Shown here: piece after piece, positions 53,909 to 63,388 of the stretch
Layout: each line of letters opens with the position of its first letter
Numbering within the stretch: the stretch's first letter is position 1
Assembly (NCBI GenBank): GCA_030604135.1
Contig: JAUVWL010000003.1
Location: forward strand, 124,001 to 188,000
DNA: 64,000 nucleotides
From: Burkholderiales bacterium
Lineage (GTDB): Bacteria; Pseudomonadota; Gammaproteobacteria; Burkholderiales; Burkholderiaceae_C
Reading direction: 5' to 3'
Made by a program: the position numbers and the translations under genes
Notes under the pieces: model-generated
What the model was told of the DNA's origin: nothing
The model's input: only the letters and a program-made list of their open reading frames with translations
The model's database searches: none

Positions 53909-55084
53909 ATGACCAACGCCGTCATCGTTTCCACCGCCCGCACGCCCCTGACCAAGAGCTGGAAAGGCGCCTTCAACATGACCCATGGCGCCACGCTCGG
54001 CGGCCACGCGGTGCAGCACGCCGTCCAGCGCGCCGGCATTGACGCTGCCGAAGTCGAGGACGTGATCATGGGCTGCGCCAACCCCGAAGGCGCCACCGGA
54101 GCCAATATCGCGCGCCAGATCGCGCTCAAGGCCGGCCTGCCCATCACCGTCTCGGGCATGACCGTCAACCGCTTCTGCTCCTCGGGCCTGCAGACCATCG
54201 CCCTGGCCGCCCAGCGCATCATCGCCGGCGAAGGCTCGGTCTATGTGGCCGGCGGTGTGGAAAGCATCTCCTGTGTGCAGCAGGAGATGAACCAGCACAT
54301 GCTCAAGGACCTGGCGCTGGAGAAGCAGAAGCCGGAGATCTACTGGAACATGCTGCAGACCGCCGAGCAGGTGGCCAAGCGCTACAACATCGGCCGCGAG
54401 GCCATGGACGAGTACGGCGCTGCCAGCCAGCAGAAGGCCGCGGCCGCGCTGGAAGCCGGCCTGTTCAAGGCCGAGATCGCGCCCATCACCGTGACCGCCG
54501 GTGTGGCCGACAAGGTGATGGGGCTGATGACCAAGCAGGTCACGGTTGAGAACGACGAAGGCATCCGCCCCGGCACCACCTTTGATGCCATCCACGGCCT
54601 GCGCTCGGCGCTGCCGGGTGGCCTGGTCTCGGCCGGCAACGCCAGCCAGTTCAGCGACGGCGCCGGTGCCTGCGTGCTGATGGACGAAACCCTGGCACAG
54701 AAGAAGGGCCTGCAGCCGCTGGGTCGCTTCCTGGGTTTTGCCGTCGCCGGCTGCGAGCCCGACGAAATGGGCATCGGCCCGGTGTTCGCCATCCCCAAGG
54801 TGCTCTCGCGCCTGGGCCTGAAAATGGACGACATCGACCTGTGGGAGCTCAACGAGGCCTTCGCGGTCCAGGTGCTCTACTGCCGCGACAAGCTGGGCAT
54901 CCCGGCCGACCGCCTGAACGTCAACGGCGGCGCCATCGCCGTGGGCCACCCTTATGGCGTCTCGGGCCAGCGCCTGACCGGCCATGCGCTGATCGAAGGC
55001 AAGCGCCGCGGTGCCAAGCGTGTGGTGGTCACCATGTGCATTGGAGGTGGTATGGGCGCTGCCGGGGTATTTGAAGTGTTGTAA
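53909..55084 (+). CDS. Acetyl-CoA acyltransferase (thiolase)
   Basis: 391 residues. Nucleophile C90 in [10 protein letters not shown], the NEAFAVQ motif, [11 protein letters not shown], and the second cysteine in MCIGGGMG are the thiolase active-site landmarks. It cleaves 3-ketoacyl-CoA to acetyl-CoA. The frame opens earlier in the repeat, but ATG 53909 gives the family start. Confidence 0.95.
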   Translation: MTNAVIVSTARTPLTKSWKGAFNMTHGATLGGHAVQHAVQRAGIDAAEVEDVIMGCANPEGATGANIARQIALKAGLPITVSGMTVNRFCSSGLQTIALAAQRIIAGEGSVYVAGGVESISCVQQEMNQHMLKDLALEKQKPEIYWNMLQTAEQVAKRYNIGREAMDEYGAASQQKAAAALEAGLFKAEIAPITVTAGVADKVMGLMTKQVTVENDEGIRPGTTFDAIHGLRSALPGGLVSAGNASQFSDGAGACVLMDETLAQKKGLQPLGRFLGFAVAGCEPDEMGIGPVFAIPKVLSRLGLKMDDIDLWELNEAFAVQVLYCRDKLGIPADRLNVNGGAIAVGHPYGVSGQRLTGHALIEGKRRGAKRVVVTMCIGGGMGAAGVFEVL

Positions 55085-55102
55085 CGCCGCGCCGTAACTG
55101 CT

Positions 55103-55175
55103 CCCCCCGCGCCGCCTTCGGCGTCACCCCCCAAGGGGCGCCGTCTGCGGCCCGGCAGAGCCGGTTCCGCGCCGG
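55103..55175 (+). repeat. Dispersed G+C-rich repeat, family A, copy 4
   Basis: CCCCCCGCGCCGCC start, CACCCCCCAAGGGGCG centre and CGGCAGAGCCGGTTCC end. It lies between the thiolase and the acyl-CoA dehydrogenase genes. Confidence 0.8.
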
Positions 55176-55227
55176 CCGCGGATGGGCGCCTCCTCTGACG
55201 GCGCGCCAATTCTTCTGGAGACGCTTC

Positions 55228-57051
55228 ATGTCCTTGCGCCCCACCGTCGATTTCCTGCTCTACGACTGGCTGTCGGTCGACCGTCTGAACCAGCGAGAGC
55301 GCTTTGCCGACCACAGCCGCGAGACCTTCGACGCCGTACTCGATACCTGCGAGCGTATCGCCCGCGAGAAGTACGCGCCTTTCAACCGGCTGGTGGACAC
55401 GCAGGAGCCGCACTTCGACGGCGAGAAGGTCATTCTTCCGCAGGCCACCCACGACGCACAAAAGGCCTACGCCGAAAGCGGCATGCTCAGTGCCGCACAG
55501 GACTACGAGATCGGCGGCATGCAGCTGCCTTACTCGGTCGAGGCGGCGGCCAACGCCTTCTTTGCCATGGCCTCGGTCAGCATCGGCAGCGGCATGCTGA
55601 CCACCGGCAACGCCAACCTGCTCATGGCGCACGGCAGCGAGGCACAGAAGCGCGTATTCGCGCTCAACGAGTTCAACGGTCGCTGGTCGGGCACCATGTG
55701 CCTGAGTGAACCGCAGGCCGGCTCCTCGCTCAGCGATGTGGCGACGCGCGCTGTGCCCGACGGTGCCGATTTCGAGAGCGACCCACTCGGTCCACGCTAC
55801 CGCCTCAAGGGCAACAAGATGTGGATCTCGGCCGGCGAACACGAGCTGACCGAGAACATCATCCACCTGGTGCTGGCCAAGATCCCCGACGAAAACGGCA
55901 GGCTGGTGCCGGGCGTCAAGGGCATCTCGCTGTTCATCGTGCCCAAGAAACTGGTGGACACCGATGGCAACCTGACCGGCGAACGCAACGACGTGGCGCT
56001 GGCCGGGCTGAACCACAAGTGCGGCTGGCGCGGCACCACCAACACGCTGCTGAACTTCGGCGAGGGCAAGTATCCTGTCAAGGGCGAGGCGGGCGCCGTG
56101 GGTTACCTGGTCGGCCGGCCCGGCGAAGGCCTCAGGTGCATGTTTCACATGATGAACGAGGCCCGCATCGGTGTGGGCCTGGCCGCCACCATGCTGGGCA
56201 TGGCCGGTTACCACGCCAGCCTGGACTATGCGAAGAACCGTCCGCAAGGCCGCCCCATGGGCCCGGCCGGCAAGGACGCATCGGCACCCCAGATCCGCAT
56301 CATTGAACACGCCGACGTCAAGCGCATGCTGCTGGCGCAGAAGAGCTATGCCGAAGGTGCACTGGCGCTGGAGCTGTACTGCGCCCGCCTGGTCGACGAG
56401 CAGCACACTGGCGCGCCCGAGGCGGCCGATGACGCGCGCCTGCTGCTGGAGGTGCTGACCCCCATTGCCAAGAGCTGGCCCAGCGAGTGGTGCCTGGAGG
56501 CGAACTCGCTGGCCATCCAGGTCCACGGCGGCTACGGCTACACGCGCGATTTCCCGGTCGAGCAGTACTGGCGCGACAACCGCCTCAACATGATCCACGA
56601 GGGCACGCATGGCATCCAGGGCATGGATTTGCTGGGCCGCAAGGTGCTGATGGAAAACGGCAAGGGTCTGCAATTGCTGGCGGGCCGCATCAACGAGACC
56701 ATCGAGCGCGCCATCCAGCTGCCCGACCTCGCCGCCCACGCCAACGCGCTGGGCAAGGCCCTGCAGGATGTCGGCTCGGCCACCAAGGCGGCCTGGGCCA
56801 CCGGCAACCCCACCGACGCCCTGGCCAATGCCGTGCCCTATCTGCAGGCCTTCGGCCACACGGTGCTGGCCTGGATATGGCTGGACGTGGCGCTGGCCGC
56901 ACAGGCACAGCCCGACAGCCACGCCCGCACCGGCCGCCTGGCCGCCGCGCGCTTCTTCTTCCACTACGAGCTGCCCAAGATCGGCGCCTGGCTGCAGGTG
57001 GTGCGCGAGCGCGACCTCACCTGTGCCAGCCTGCCCGAAGACGCTTTCTGA
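55228..57051 (+). CDS. Acyl-CoA dehydrogenase, long C-terminal-domain type
   Basis: 607 residues, the larger type with a C-terminal extra helical domain (about 480-600). Recognisable segments are TMCLSEPQAGSS (FAD/substrate region), GKMW-like GNKMWISAG and HGGYGYTRDFPVEQYWRD near the active-site base region. It forms the first double bond in beta-oxidation and hands electrons to ETF. Substrate unknown. Confidence 0.93.
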   Translation: MSLRPTVDFLLYDWLSVDRLNQRERFADHSRETFDAVLDTCERIAREKYAPFNRLVDTQEPHFDGEKVILPQATHDAQKAYAESGMLSAAQDYEIGGMQLPYSVEAAANAFFAMASVSIGSGMLTTGNANLLMAHGSEAQKRVFALNEFNGRWSGTMCLSEPQAGSSLSDVATRAVPDGADFESDPLGPRYRLKGNKMWISAGEHELTENIIHLVLAKIPDENGRLVPGVKGISLFIVPKKLVDTDGNLTGERNDVALAGLNHKCGWRGTTNTLLNFGEGKYPVKGEAGAVGYLVGRPGEGLRCMFHMMNEARIGVGLAATMLGMAGYHASLDYAKNRPQGRPMGPAGKDASAPQIRIIEHADVKRMLLAQKSYAEGALALELYCARLVDEQHTGAPEAADDARLLLEVLTPIAKSWPSEWCLEANSLAIQVHGGYGYTRDFPVEQYWRDNRLNMIHEGTHGIQGMDLLGRKVLMENGKGLQLLAGRINETIERAIQLPDLAAHANALGKALQDVGSATKAAWATGNPTDALANAVPYLQAFGHTVLAWIWLDVALAAQAQPDSHARTGRLAAARFFFHYELPKIGAWLQVVRERDLTCASLPEDAF

Positions 57052-57074
57052 ACACCATTCACCAGGAGACATCC

Positions 57075-57866
57075 ATGACACGCACCATCACGCAACTGTT
57101 CGACCTCAAGGGCAAGACCGCCCTGGTCACTGGCGGCTCGCGCGGCCTGGGCCTGCAGATGGCCCACGCCCTGGGCGAGGCCGGCGCCCGCGTGCTCATC
57201 AGCTCGCGCAAGGCCGAAGACCTGGAGAAGGCCACCGCCGAACTGCAGGCCGCTGGCATCGACGCCCGCTGGATCGCGGCCGACTGCCAGCACGAGGACC
57301 AGATCCGCAAGCTGGCCACCGAATCGATGGAGCGCCTGGGTGACATCGACATCCTGGTCAACAACGCGGGTGCCGCCTGGGGCGCCCCCGCCGAAGACCA
57401 CCCGCTGGAGGCCTGGGACAAGGTCATGAACCTGAACGTGCGCAGCTACTTTTTCCTGAGCCAGCTGGTGGCCAAGGCCAGCATGATTCCGCGCCGTCAG
57501 GGAAGCATCATCAACACCGCTTCCATCGCCGGCCTGGGCGGCAACCCGCCGGGCATGAAGACCATTGCCTACAACACCTCCAAGGGCGCGGTCATCAACT
57601 TCACCCGCGCGCTGGCGGCCGAGTGGGGTGCCCACGGCATCCGCGTCAACGCCATCTGCCCGGGTTTCTTTCCCAGCAAGATGACGCAGGGCACGCTCAA
57701 GACCATGGGTGAAGAGAAGCTGGCCGCGCACGCACCGCTGGGCCGCCTGGGCGACGACGAAGACCTCAAGGGCCTGACCCTGCTGTACGCTTCCGATGCG
57801 GGCAAACACATCACCGGCCAGTGGCTGGCGGTGGACGGTGGTGTCAGCATCGTCACGGGTGGTTGA
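57075..57866 (+). CDS. SDR family oxidoreductase 1
   Basis: 263 residues. Cofactor motif TGGSRGLG, NNAG and catalytic YNTSK with an upstream Ser are intact. The gene is 23 bases after the acyl-CoA dehydrogenase. A 3-hydroxyacyl or alcohol oxidoreductase role is likely from context, but the substrate is unknown. Confidence 0.9.
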   Translation: MTRTITQLFDLKGKTALVTGGSRGLGLQMAHALGEAGARVLISSRKAEDLEKATAELQAAGIDARWIAADCQHEDQIRKLATESMERLGDIDILVNNAGAAWGAPAEDHPLEAWDKVMNLNVRSYFFLSQLVAKASMIPRRQGSIINTASIAGLGGNPPGMKTIAYNTSKGAVINFTRALAAEWGAHGIRVNAICPGFFPSKMTQGTLKTMGEEKLAAHAPLGRLGDDEDLKGLTLLYASDAGKHITGQWLAVDGGVSIVTGG

Positions 57867-58292
57867 GTGAAATTCGAAGTCTTCATCCCTTTTGTTGAAC
57901 ACCTTGGTTTCGAGCTGCAGCGGTTCGAAGGCGGACAGGCGCAGATCGCCTTCAATCCGCGGCCCGAGCACGAGAACTCGTTCAACGTGGTGCACGGCGG
58001 CGCCAGCATGACGCTGCTCGACGTGGTCATGGCCCATGCTGCGCGCTCGGTGGAGCCGGCCATGGGGTGTGTGACCATCGAGATGAAGACCAGCTTCATG
58101 CGCGCGGCCAAGGGGCCGCTGGTGGCCCACGGCACGCTGCTTCACCGCACTGCCACCATGGCCTTCACCGAAGGGCGCATCATGGATGCCGAAGGCAAGC
58201 TGTGCGCCCACGCCACCGGCACCTTCAAGTTTGTGCCGCGCCTGCCGGTGGGCAAGGGCACCAACGCCCTGAACACCTTGAAGACCGACTGA
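57867..58292 (+). CDS. PaaI-type hotdog thioesterase
   Basis: 141 residues from GTG 57867, which directly follows the preceding stop (TGA-GTG). Hotdog landmarks are VVHGGASMTLLDVVMA and the HxxTATMAFTEGRI segment. It would hydrolyse an acyl-CoA, possibly recycling CoA or releasing a dead-end intermediate. The next gene overlaps by TGATG. Confidence 0.87.
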   Translation: MKFEVFIPFVEHLGFELQRFEGGQAQIAFNPRPEHENSFNVVHGGASMTLLDVVMAHAARSVEPAMGCVTIEMKTSFMRAAKGPLVAHGTLLHRTATMAFTEGRIMDAEGKLCAHATGTFKFVPRLPVGKGTNALNTLKTD

Positions 58293-59089
58293 TGAACACC
58301 CCGGACCTTCCTGTCGCCTTCGTCACCGGCGCCGCCCGCGGCATCGGCCTGGCCATCGCGCGCTGGTTCTTCCAGAACGGCCACCGCGTGGCAGTGATCG
58401 ACAACGATGCCCCCACGCTGACCGCCACCGAGGCGACCCTGCGTGCCGAGCTGGGCCCGCAGGCCGATCGGCTGCTGGTCATCCATGGCGACGTGTCGGT
58501 GCCGCAGCAGGTGACCGACGCCGTGCAGCGCGTGCAGCAGGCCTTCGGCCGGCTCGACGCGCTGGTCAACAACGCCGGGGTGGCCACCTTCAAACCCATT
58601 GGCGAAACCAGTTTCGACGAGTGGCGCTGGGTCATGGCCACCAACCTCGACGGCCCCTTCCTGATGGTGCAGGCCTGTGCGCCGCTCATGCTGGCTTCAG
58701 GTGGTGGCGCGGTGGTCAACATCGCTTCCATCTCGGGTCTGCGCGCCAGTACGCTGCGCGTGGCCTATGGCACGTCCAAGGCCGCGCTGATCCACCTGAC
58801 CAAACAGCAGGCGGTGGAGTACGGCAACGCCGGCATCCGCGTCAATGCGGTGGCGCCCGGACCGGTCGAGACCGAGATGGCGAAGAAGGTGCACACCCCC
58901 GCCATCCGTGCCGACTACCACGACACCATTCCGCTGGCCCGCTACGGCAGCATGGAAGAGATCGCCAGTGCGACCGGCTTCCTGTGCAGTCCGCAGGCCA
59001 GCTACATCAACGGCCAGGTGCTGGCGGTCGACGGCGGCTTCGATGCCGCCGGCGTCGGCCTGCCCACCCTGCGCCGGGCACCCGACTGA
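58292..59089 (+). CDS. SDR family oxidoreductase 2
   Basis: 265 residues. TGAARGIG, NNAG and YGTSK motifs present. It starts within the thioesterase stop (TGATG), so translation is coupled. Substrate unknown. Confidence 0.9.
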   Translation: MNTPDLPVAFVTGAARGIGLAIARWFFQNGHRVAVIDNDAPTLTATEATLRAELGPQADRLLVIHGDVSVPQQVTDAVQRVQQAFGRLDALVNNAGVATFKPIGETSFDEWRWVMATNLDGPFLMVQACAPLMLASGGGAVVNIASISGLRASTLRVAYGTSKAALIHLTKQQAVEYGNAGIRVNAVAPGPVETEMAKKVHTPAIRADYHDTIPLARYGSMEEIASATGFLCSPQASYINGQVLAVDGGFDAAGVGLPTLRRAPD

Positions 59090-59115
59090 CCCGACCCGAT
59101 TCAAGGAGACACCCC

Positions 59116-60132
59116 ATGCCCGCCAACCGCCAGATCCTGCTCGACAACCGCCCCCAGGGCGAAGCCACCGTCGACAACTTCAAGCTCGTCACCACCGACA
59201 CCCCAGCCCTGGCCGACGGACAGGTGCTGGTCAAGCACCACTACCTCAGCCTCGACCCCTACATGCGCGGCCGCATGAACGACAGCAAGAGCTACGCCGC
59301 CTCGCAGCCGCTGGGCGAGGTCATGATCGGCGGCACCGTGGGCGAGGTGGTCGAGTCGAAACACCCCAGGTACCAGCCCGGTGACCAGGTGGTCGGCATG
59401 GGCGGCTGGCAGGAGTACAGCGTGGTCGATGCCAACCAGCCCGGCGCGCTGCGCAAGGTCGACACCACCCATGTGCCGCTGTCCTATTACCTGGGTGCGG
59501 TCGGCATGCCGGGCGTGACCGCCTGGTACGGCCTGGTGCGCATCATCGAGCCCAAAGAGGGCCAGACCATGGTCATCAGCGCCGCCACCGGTGCGGTGGG
59601 CAGCGCCTTTGCGGCCCTGGCCAAGGCGCGCGGCTGCCGCGTGGTCGGCATTGCCGGCGGCCCCGAGAAGTGCGACTATGCGGTCAAGGAGCTGGGCTAC
59701 GACGCCTGCATCGACTACCGCCTGCACAAGGACATGTACTCGCTGGCCAAGGCGCTCAAGGAAGCCTGCCCCAACGGTATCGACGGCTACTTCGAGAACG
59801 TCGGCGGCATGATCCTGGACGCCGTGCTGCTGCGCATGAACGCCTTCGGCCGCATTGCGGTCTGCGGCATGATCGCCGGCTACGACGGCCAGCCGCTGCC
59901 GCTGGCCAACCCGGCGCTCATCCTGATCAACCGCCTGAAGGTGCAGGGCTTCATCGTGAGCGAGCACATGGAAGACTGGCCGCAGGCGCTCACAGAACTG
60001 GGCACCCTGGTGGCCCAGGGCAAGCTGCGCCCGCGCGAAACCGTGTCGCAAGGCATCGCATCGGCACCCGAGGCCTTCCTGGGTTTGCTCAAAGGCAAGA
60101 ACTTCGGCAAGCAGCTGGTCAAGCTGATCTGA
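59116..60132 (+). CDS. MDR-family NADP-dependent oxidoreductase (CurA-like)
   Basis: 338 residues of the zinc-free medium-chain reductase group. The SLDPYMRGRM segment and the nucleotide loop AATGAVGSAF match the leukotriene B4 12-hydroxydehydrogenase/curcumin reductase family, which reduces enones. In this locus it may reduce an unsaturated acyl or ketone intermediate. AAGGAGA precedes ATG 59116. Confidence 0.9.
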   Translation: MPANRQILLDNRPQGEATVDNFKLVTTDTPALADGQVLVKHHYLSLDPYMRGRMNDSKSYAASQPLGEVMIGGTVGEVVESKHPRYQPGDQVVGMGGWQEYSVVDANQPGALRKVDTTHVPLSYYLGAVGMPGVTAWYGLVRIIEPKEGQTMVISAATGAVGSAFAALAKARGCRVVGIAGGPEKCDYAVKELGYDACIDYRLHKDMYSLAKALKEACPNGIDGYFENVGGMILDAVLLRMNAFGRIAVCGMIAGYDGQPLPLANPALILINRLKVQGFIVSEHMEDWPQALTELGTLVAQGKLRPRETVSQGIASAPEAFLGLLKGKNFGKQLVKLI

Positions 60133-60153
60133 CATCACCGCGCGGAGGCTGGC

Positions 60154-61806
60154 ATGAACATGACCCACGAAGTCTTCAACCAGCCCGAGCCGCTGGTGGA
60201 CGTCAACCTGTTCGAGGGCAACCGGGCCATGCGGGACGCCCTGCGGTTCAACGCGCCCTCGCTGGACACCGCTCCCTTGCACGCGCTGGGCGCCCTGGCG
60301 GGCAGTGCCGACATGCAGACCCATGCGCGGCTGGCCAATGTGTTCACGCCACAGCTCAAGAGCCACAGCCGCTTCGGTCACCGCATCGACCAGGTCGAGT
60401 TCCACCCGAGCTACCACGCGCTGATGAGACAGGCCACGGCTGCCGGTCTGCACGGCACGCCGTTCTCCGACGCGGAGCAGGCCAGCGGCCATGCCCACAT
60501 GAGTCGGGCAGCCGGCTTCATGCTGTTCACCGAGCTGGAGCCCTCCATCCTGTGCCCGATTTCGATGACCTACGCGGTCACGCCCGCGCTGCAGGGCAAC
60601 CCGGCCATCTACGCCGACTGGGCGCCGCAGCTGACCAGCCGCGCCTACGACCCGGCGCTCAAGCTCTGGAAGGACAAGCCCGGCGTGACCATGGGCATGG
60701 GCATGACCGAGAAGCAGGGTGGCTCCGACGTGCGCGCCAACACCACGCAGGCCGTGCCTGACGGCTCGGACGACTGGGGCCAGCGCTTCAAGGTCACCGG
60801 TCACAAATGGTTTTTCTCGGCGCCGATGTGCGACGCCTTCCTGATCCTGGCGCAGACACCGAGTGGCCTGTCCTGCCTGTTCCTGCCGCGCGTGCTGCCC
60901 GACGGCACCCTCAACGGCCTGTTCATTCAGCGCCTGAAGGACAAGCTGGGCAACAAGGCCAACGCCAGCTCCGAAGTCGAGTTTGTCGGCGCCACCGCCT
61001 GGCTGGTGGGCGAAGAGGGTCGGGGGGTGCCGCAGATTCTGGCCATGGGCACCATGACCCGGCTCGACTGCGCCCTGGGCACCAGCGCCCTCATGCGCCA
61101 GGCCCTGTCGATCGCGCTCAACCACACCTCTCAGCGCATGGCCTTCGGCAAGCGGCTGATCGACCAGCCGCTGATGCAGAACGTGCTGGCCGACCTGGCG
61201 CTGGAGTCCGAGGCGGCCACCGCGCTGGCCCTGCGCTTGGCGCGCAGCTTCGACCGCGCCGCAACCGACGAACACGAGCGTGTCATGCAGCGTCTGCTTA
61301 CGCCCGTGGCCAAGTTCTGGATCTGCAAGCGCGGCAGTTACTTTGCCCAGGAAGCCATGGAATGCCTGGGGGGCAACGGCTATGTGGAAGAGGGCGGCGA
61401 AGGCATCATGGCGCGCATCTACCGCGAGATGCCGGTCAACAGCATCTGGGAAGGCGCGGGCAACATCATGGCGCTTGACCTGCTCAGGGCATTGCGCAAG
61501 GCCGACGCCGCCGCGGCACTGGCGCATGAGCTGGCGCCCGCCATAGGCATGCACCCGGCGCTGGACCACCTGGCCGAGCGGCTGCCGATGCGCGTGGAAG
61601 AAATGGCCACCGAAATGGAGGCCCGCCGCCTGGCGCAGGACGTGGCCCTGGCCGTGCAGGCCGCGCTGCTGGCGCAGACCGCGCCGACCGCCGTGTTTGC
61701 TGCCTTCTGCGACTCGCGCCTGGCCGGGCACTGGGGCGACAGCTTCGGCTCCCTGGGCGCGGGCGTCGACTTTGCGGCCATCGTGGCGCGCGCCCAACCC
61801 CGTTGA
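60154..61806 (+). CDS. aidB: AidB-like acyl-CoA dehydrogenase
   Basis: 550 residues, close to E. coli AidB (541). It starts with the AidB-type THEVFNQPEPL and shares GMGMTEKQGGSDV, GHKWFFS, RLKDKLGN and EMPVNSIWEGAGNIM, all AidB hallmarks. AidB is an isovaleryl-CoA dehydrogenase-like flavoprotein linked to alkylation response. Here it sits inside a beta-oxidation locus, so a catabolic dehydrogenase role is equally possible. Confidence 0.9.
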   Translation: MNMTHEVFNQPEPLVDVNLFEGNRAMRDALRFNAPSLDTAPLHALGALAGSADMQTHARLANVFTPQLKSHSRFGHRIDQVEFHPSYHALMRQATAAGLHGTPFSDAEQASGHAHMSRAAGFMLFTELEPSILCPISMTYAVTPALQGNPAIYADWAPQLTSRAYDPALKLWKDKPGVTMGMGMTEKQGGSDVRANTTQAVPDGSDDWGQRFKVTGHKWFFSAPMCDAFLILAQTPSGLSCLFLPRVLPDGTLNGLFIQRLKDKLGNKANASSEVEFVGATAWLVGEEGRGVPQILAMGTMTRLDCALGTSALMRQALSIALNHTSQRMAFGKRLIDQPLMQNVLADLALESEAATALALRLARSFDRAATDEHERVMQRLLTPVAKFWICKRGSYFAQEAMECLGGNGYVEEGGEGIMARIYREMPVNSIWEGAGNIMALDLLRALRKADAAAALAHELAPAIGMHPALDHLAERLPMRVEEMATEMEARRLAQDVALAVQAALLAQTAPTAVFAAFCDSRLAGHWGDSFGSLGAGVDFAAIVARAQPR

Positions 61807-61829
61807 ATCCCTTTACGGAGACCCGCAAC

Positions 61830-62765
61830 ATGGCCGATCTGATCCTGCACCACTACCTCATGTCGCCGTTTGCCGAGAAGGCGCGGCTCATGCTGGGCTA
61901 CAAGGGGCTGTCGTGGAAGAGTGTGTTCATTCCCAGCGTCATGCCCAAGCCCGACGTGGTGGCGCTGACCGGTGGTTACCGCCGCACGCCGCTGCTGCAG
62001 ATCGGCGCCGACATCTACTGCGACACGGCGCTGATCGCCACCGTGCTGGAGCACCTGAGACCCGAGCCCGTGCTGTTTCCGGATCACCTCAAGGGCCTGG
62101 CCCGCATCGTCGCCCAGTGGGCCGACACCGAGCTGTTCTGGGCCGCCATGGGCCACACCCTCAGCCCCAAAGGGGCGGCCGCCCTGTTTGCCAACCAGCC
62201 GCCCGAAGCGGCCCAGGCCTTTGCGGCCGACCGCAGCGCCATGAACACGGGCATGACGCGGCTGCGCCCGGGTGACGCCACCAGCGCCTACCGCAGCCAC
62301 CTGCGGCGGCTGGCCCACATGCTGCATGAGCAGGATTTCCTGCTGGGTGACGCACCCTGCGTGGCCGACTTCGCGGCTTACCACCCGCTGTGGTTCACCC
62401 GCACCGTTGTCCCGGGGATGGCCGACATTCTGGATGCCACGCCCGGCGTGCTGGCCTGGATGGACCGCATGGCGGCTCTTGGCCACGGCACAGCTTCCAA
62501 ATGCTTGTCCACCGACGCCATTGCAGCGGCTGCTGCGGCCGAGCCGGCGCCGCTGGCCGACGAGACCTTCCAGGACGACCACGGCATCGCCCTGGGCAGC
62601 CGTGTCACTGTGGCAGCGCAGAGCTTCGGAACCGAGACCACCGAGGGCACGCTGGTGGCCGCCACGCGCACCCACTACACCCTCTCGCGCACCGATGAAC
62701 GTGCCGGCCATGTGCATGTGCATTTTCCGCGCATCGGCTACGTGCTCAGGGAAGTGCGCGCTTGA
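61830..62765 (+). CDS. Glutathione S-transferase-like protein with extra C-terminal domain
   Basis: 311 residues. Residues 1-215 form a GST fold: a thioredoxin-like start (HHYLMSPFAEKARLM) and a helical C-terminal part (DAPCVADFAAYHPLW). Residues ~250-311 (after an Ala-rich linker) are an extra beta-rich module, seen in some GST-like proteins of proteobacteria. Role unknown; detoxification or thioether handling of pathway intermediates is plausible. Confidence 0.82.
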   Translation: MADLILHHYLMSPFAEKARLMLGYKGLSWKSVFIPSVMPKPDVVALTGGYRRTPLLQIGADIYCDTALIATVLEHLRPEPVLFPDHLKGLARIVAQWADTELFWAAMGHTLSPKGAAALFANQPPEAAQAFAADRSAMNTGMTRLRPGDATSAYRSHLRRLAHMLHEQDFLLGDAPCVADFAAYHPLWFTRTVVPGMADILDATPGVLAWMDRMAALGHGTASKCLSTDAIAAAAAAEPAPLADETFQDDHGIALGSRVTVAAQSFGTETTEGTLVAATRTHYTLSRTDERAGHVHVHFPRIGYVLREVRA

Positions 62766-63265
62766 CACAGCCCTTGCCCAACCCCGCCACAGGCCCCGAT
62801 TGGCCCGGCCTGCGCTGGCGCTGCCTGCCGTTTGACGCGCTGGACGTGCACACCCTCTACCGACTGCTGCGTTTGCGCTCCGAGGTGTTTGTGGTCGAGC
62901 AGAACTGCGTGTTCCAGGACATGGACAACGCCGACGCGGCCTGCCACCACCTGCTGGGCGAGCAGACCGATGGCCAGGGCGAGTCCCGCCTGCTCGCCTA
63001 CGCCCGTCTGGTGCCCGCCGGCCTGAAATTCCCCGAGGCCAGCATCGGCCGCGTCGTCACCGACCCGGCCGGACGTGCCGCTGGGCTGGGTCACGCGCTC
63101 ATGCAGTCCGCTCTGCGCGAACTGCAGGCTCTGTGGGGACCACAACCGATCCGCATCGGTGCCCAGGCACACCTCGAAGCCTTCTACAACCGGCATGGTT
63201 TCGTGTCGGACGACAAACCCTATATCGAGGACGGTATCCCCCACTTGGAGATGCTGAGAACTTGA
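62762..63265 (+). CDS. ElaA-like GNAT acetyltransferase
   Basis: 167 residues from TTG 62762, which overlaps the GST-like stop (TTGA). ElaA-type landmarks are RLRSEVFVVEQNCVFQDMD, the acetyl-CoA region (RVVTDPAGRAAGLGHAL) and the FYNRHGF end. Substrate unknown; ElaA-type genes often occur as passengers in operons. Confidence 0.83.
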   Translation: MTQPLPNPATGPDWPGLRWRCLPFDALDVHTLYRLLRLRSEVFVVEQNCVFQDMDNADAACHHLLGEQTDGQGESRLLAYARLVPAGLKFPEASIGRVVTDPAGRAAGLGHALMQSALRELQALWGPQPIRIGAQAHLEAFYNRHGFVSDDKPYIEDGIPHLEMLRT

Positions 63266-63337
63266 CCCCCTGCGCCGCTTCGCGTCTTCCGCCCAGGGGG
63301 ACCACGCCAGCGGCCCGGCAAAGCCGGTTCCGCGGCG
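63265..63337 (+). repeat. Dispersed G+C-rich repeat, family A, copy 5
   Basis: Starts next to the GNAT stop codon: CCCCCTGCGCCGCTTCGCG, a short CCC/GGGGG arm and GGCAAAGCCGGTTCCGCGG. Nearly identical to the copy at 53782. Confidence 0.85.
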
Positions 63338-63388
63338 TGTGCTGGACGACTCCCCCTCACAAATGACACCCACAAAGGAGACAAACCC

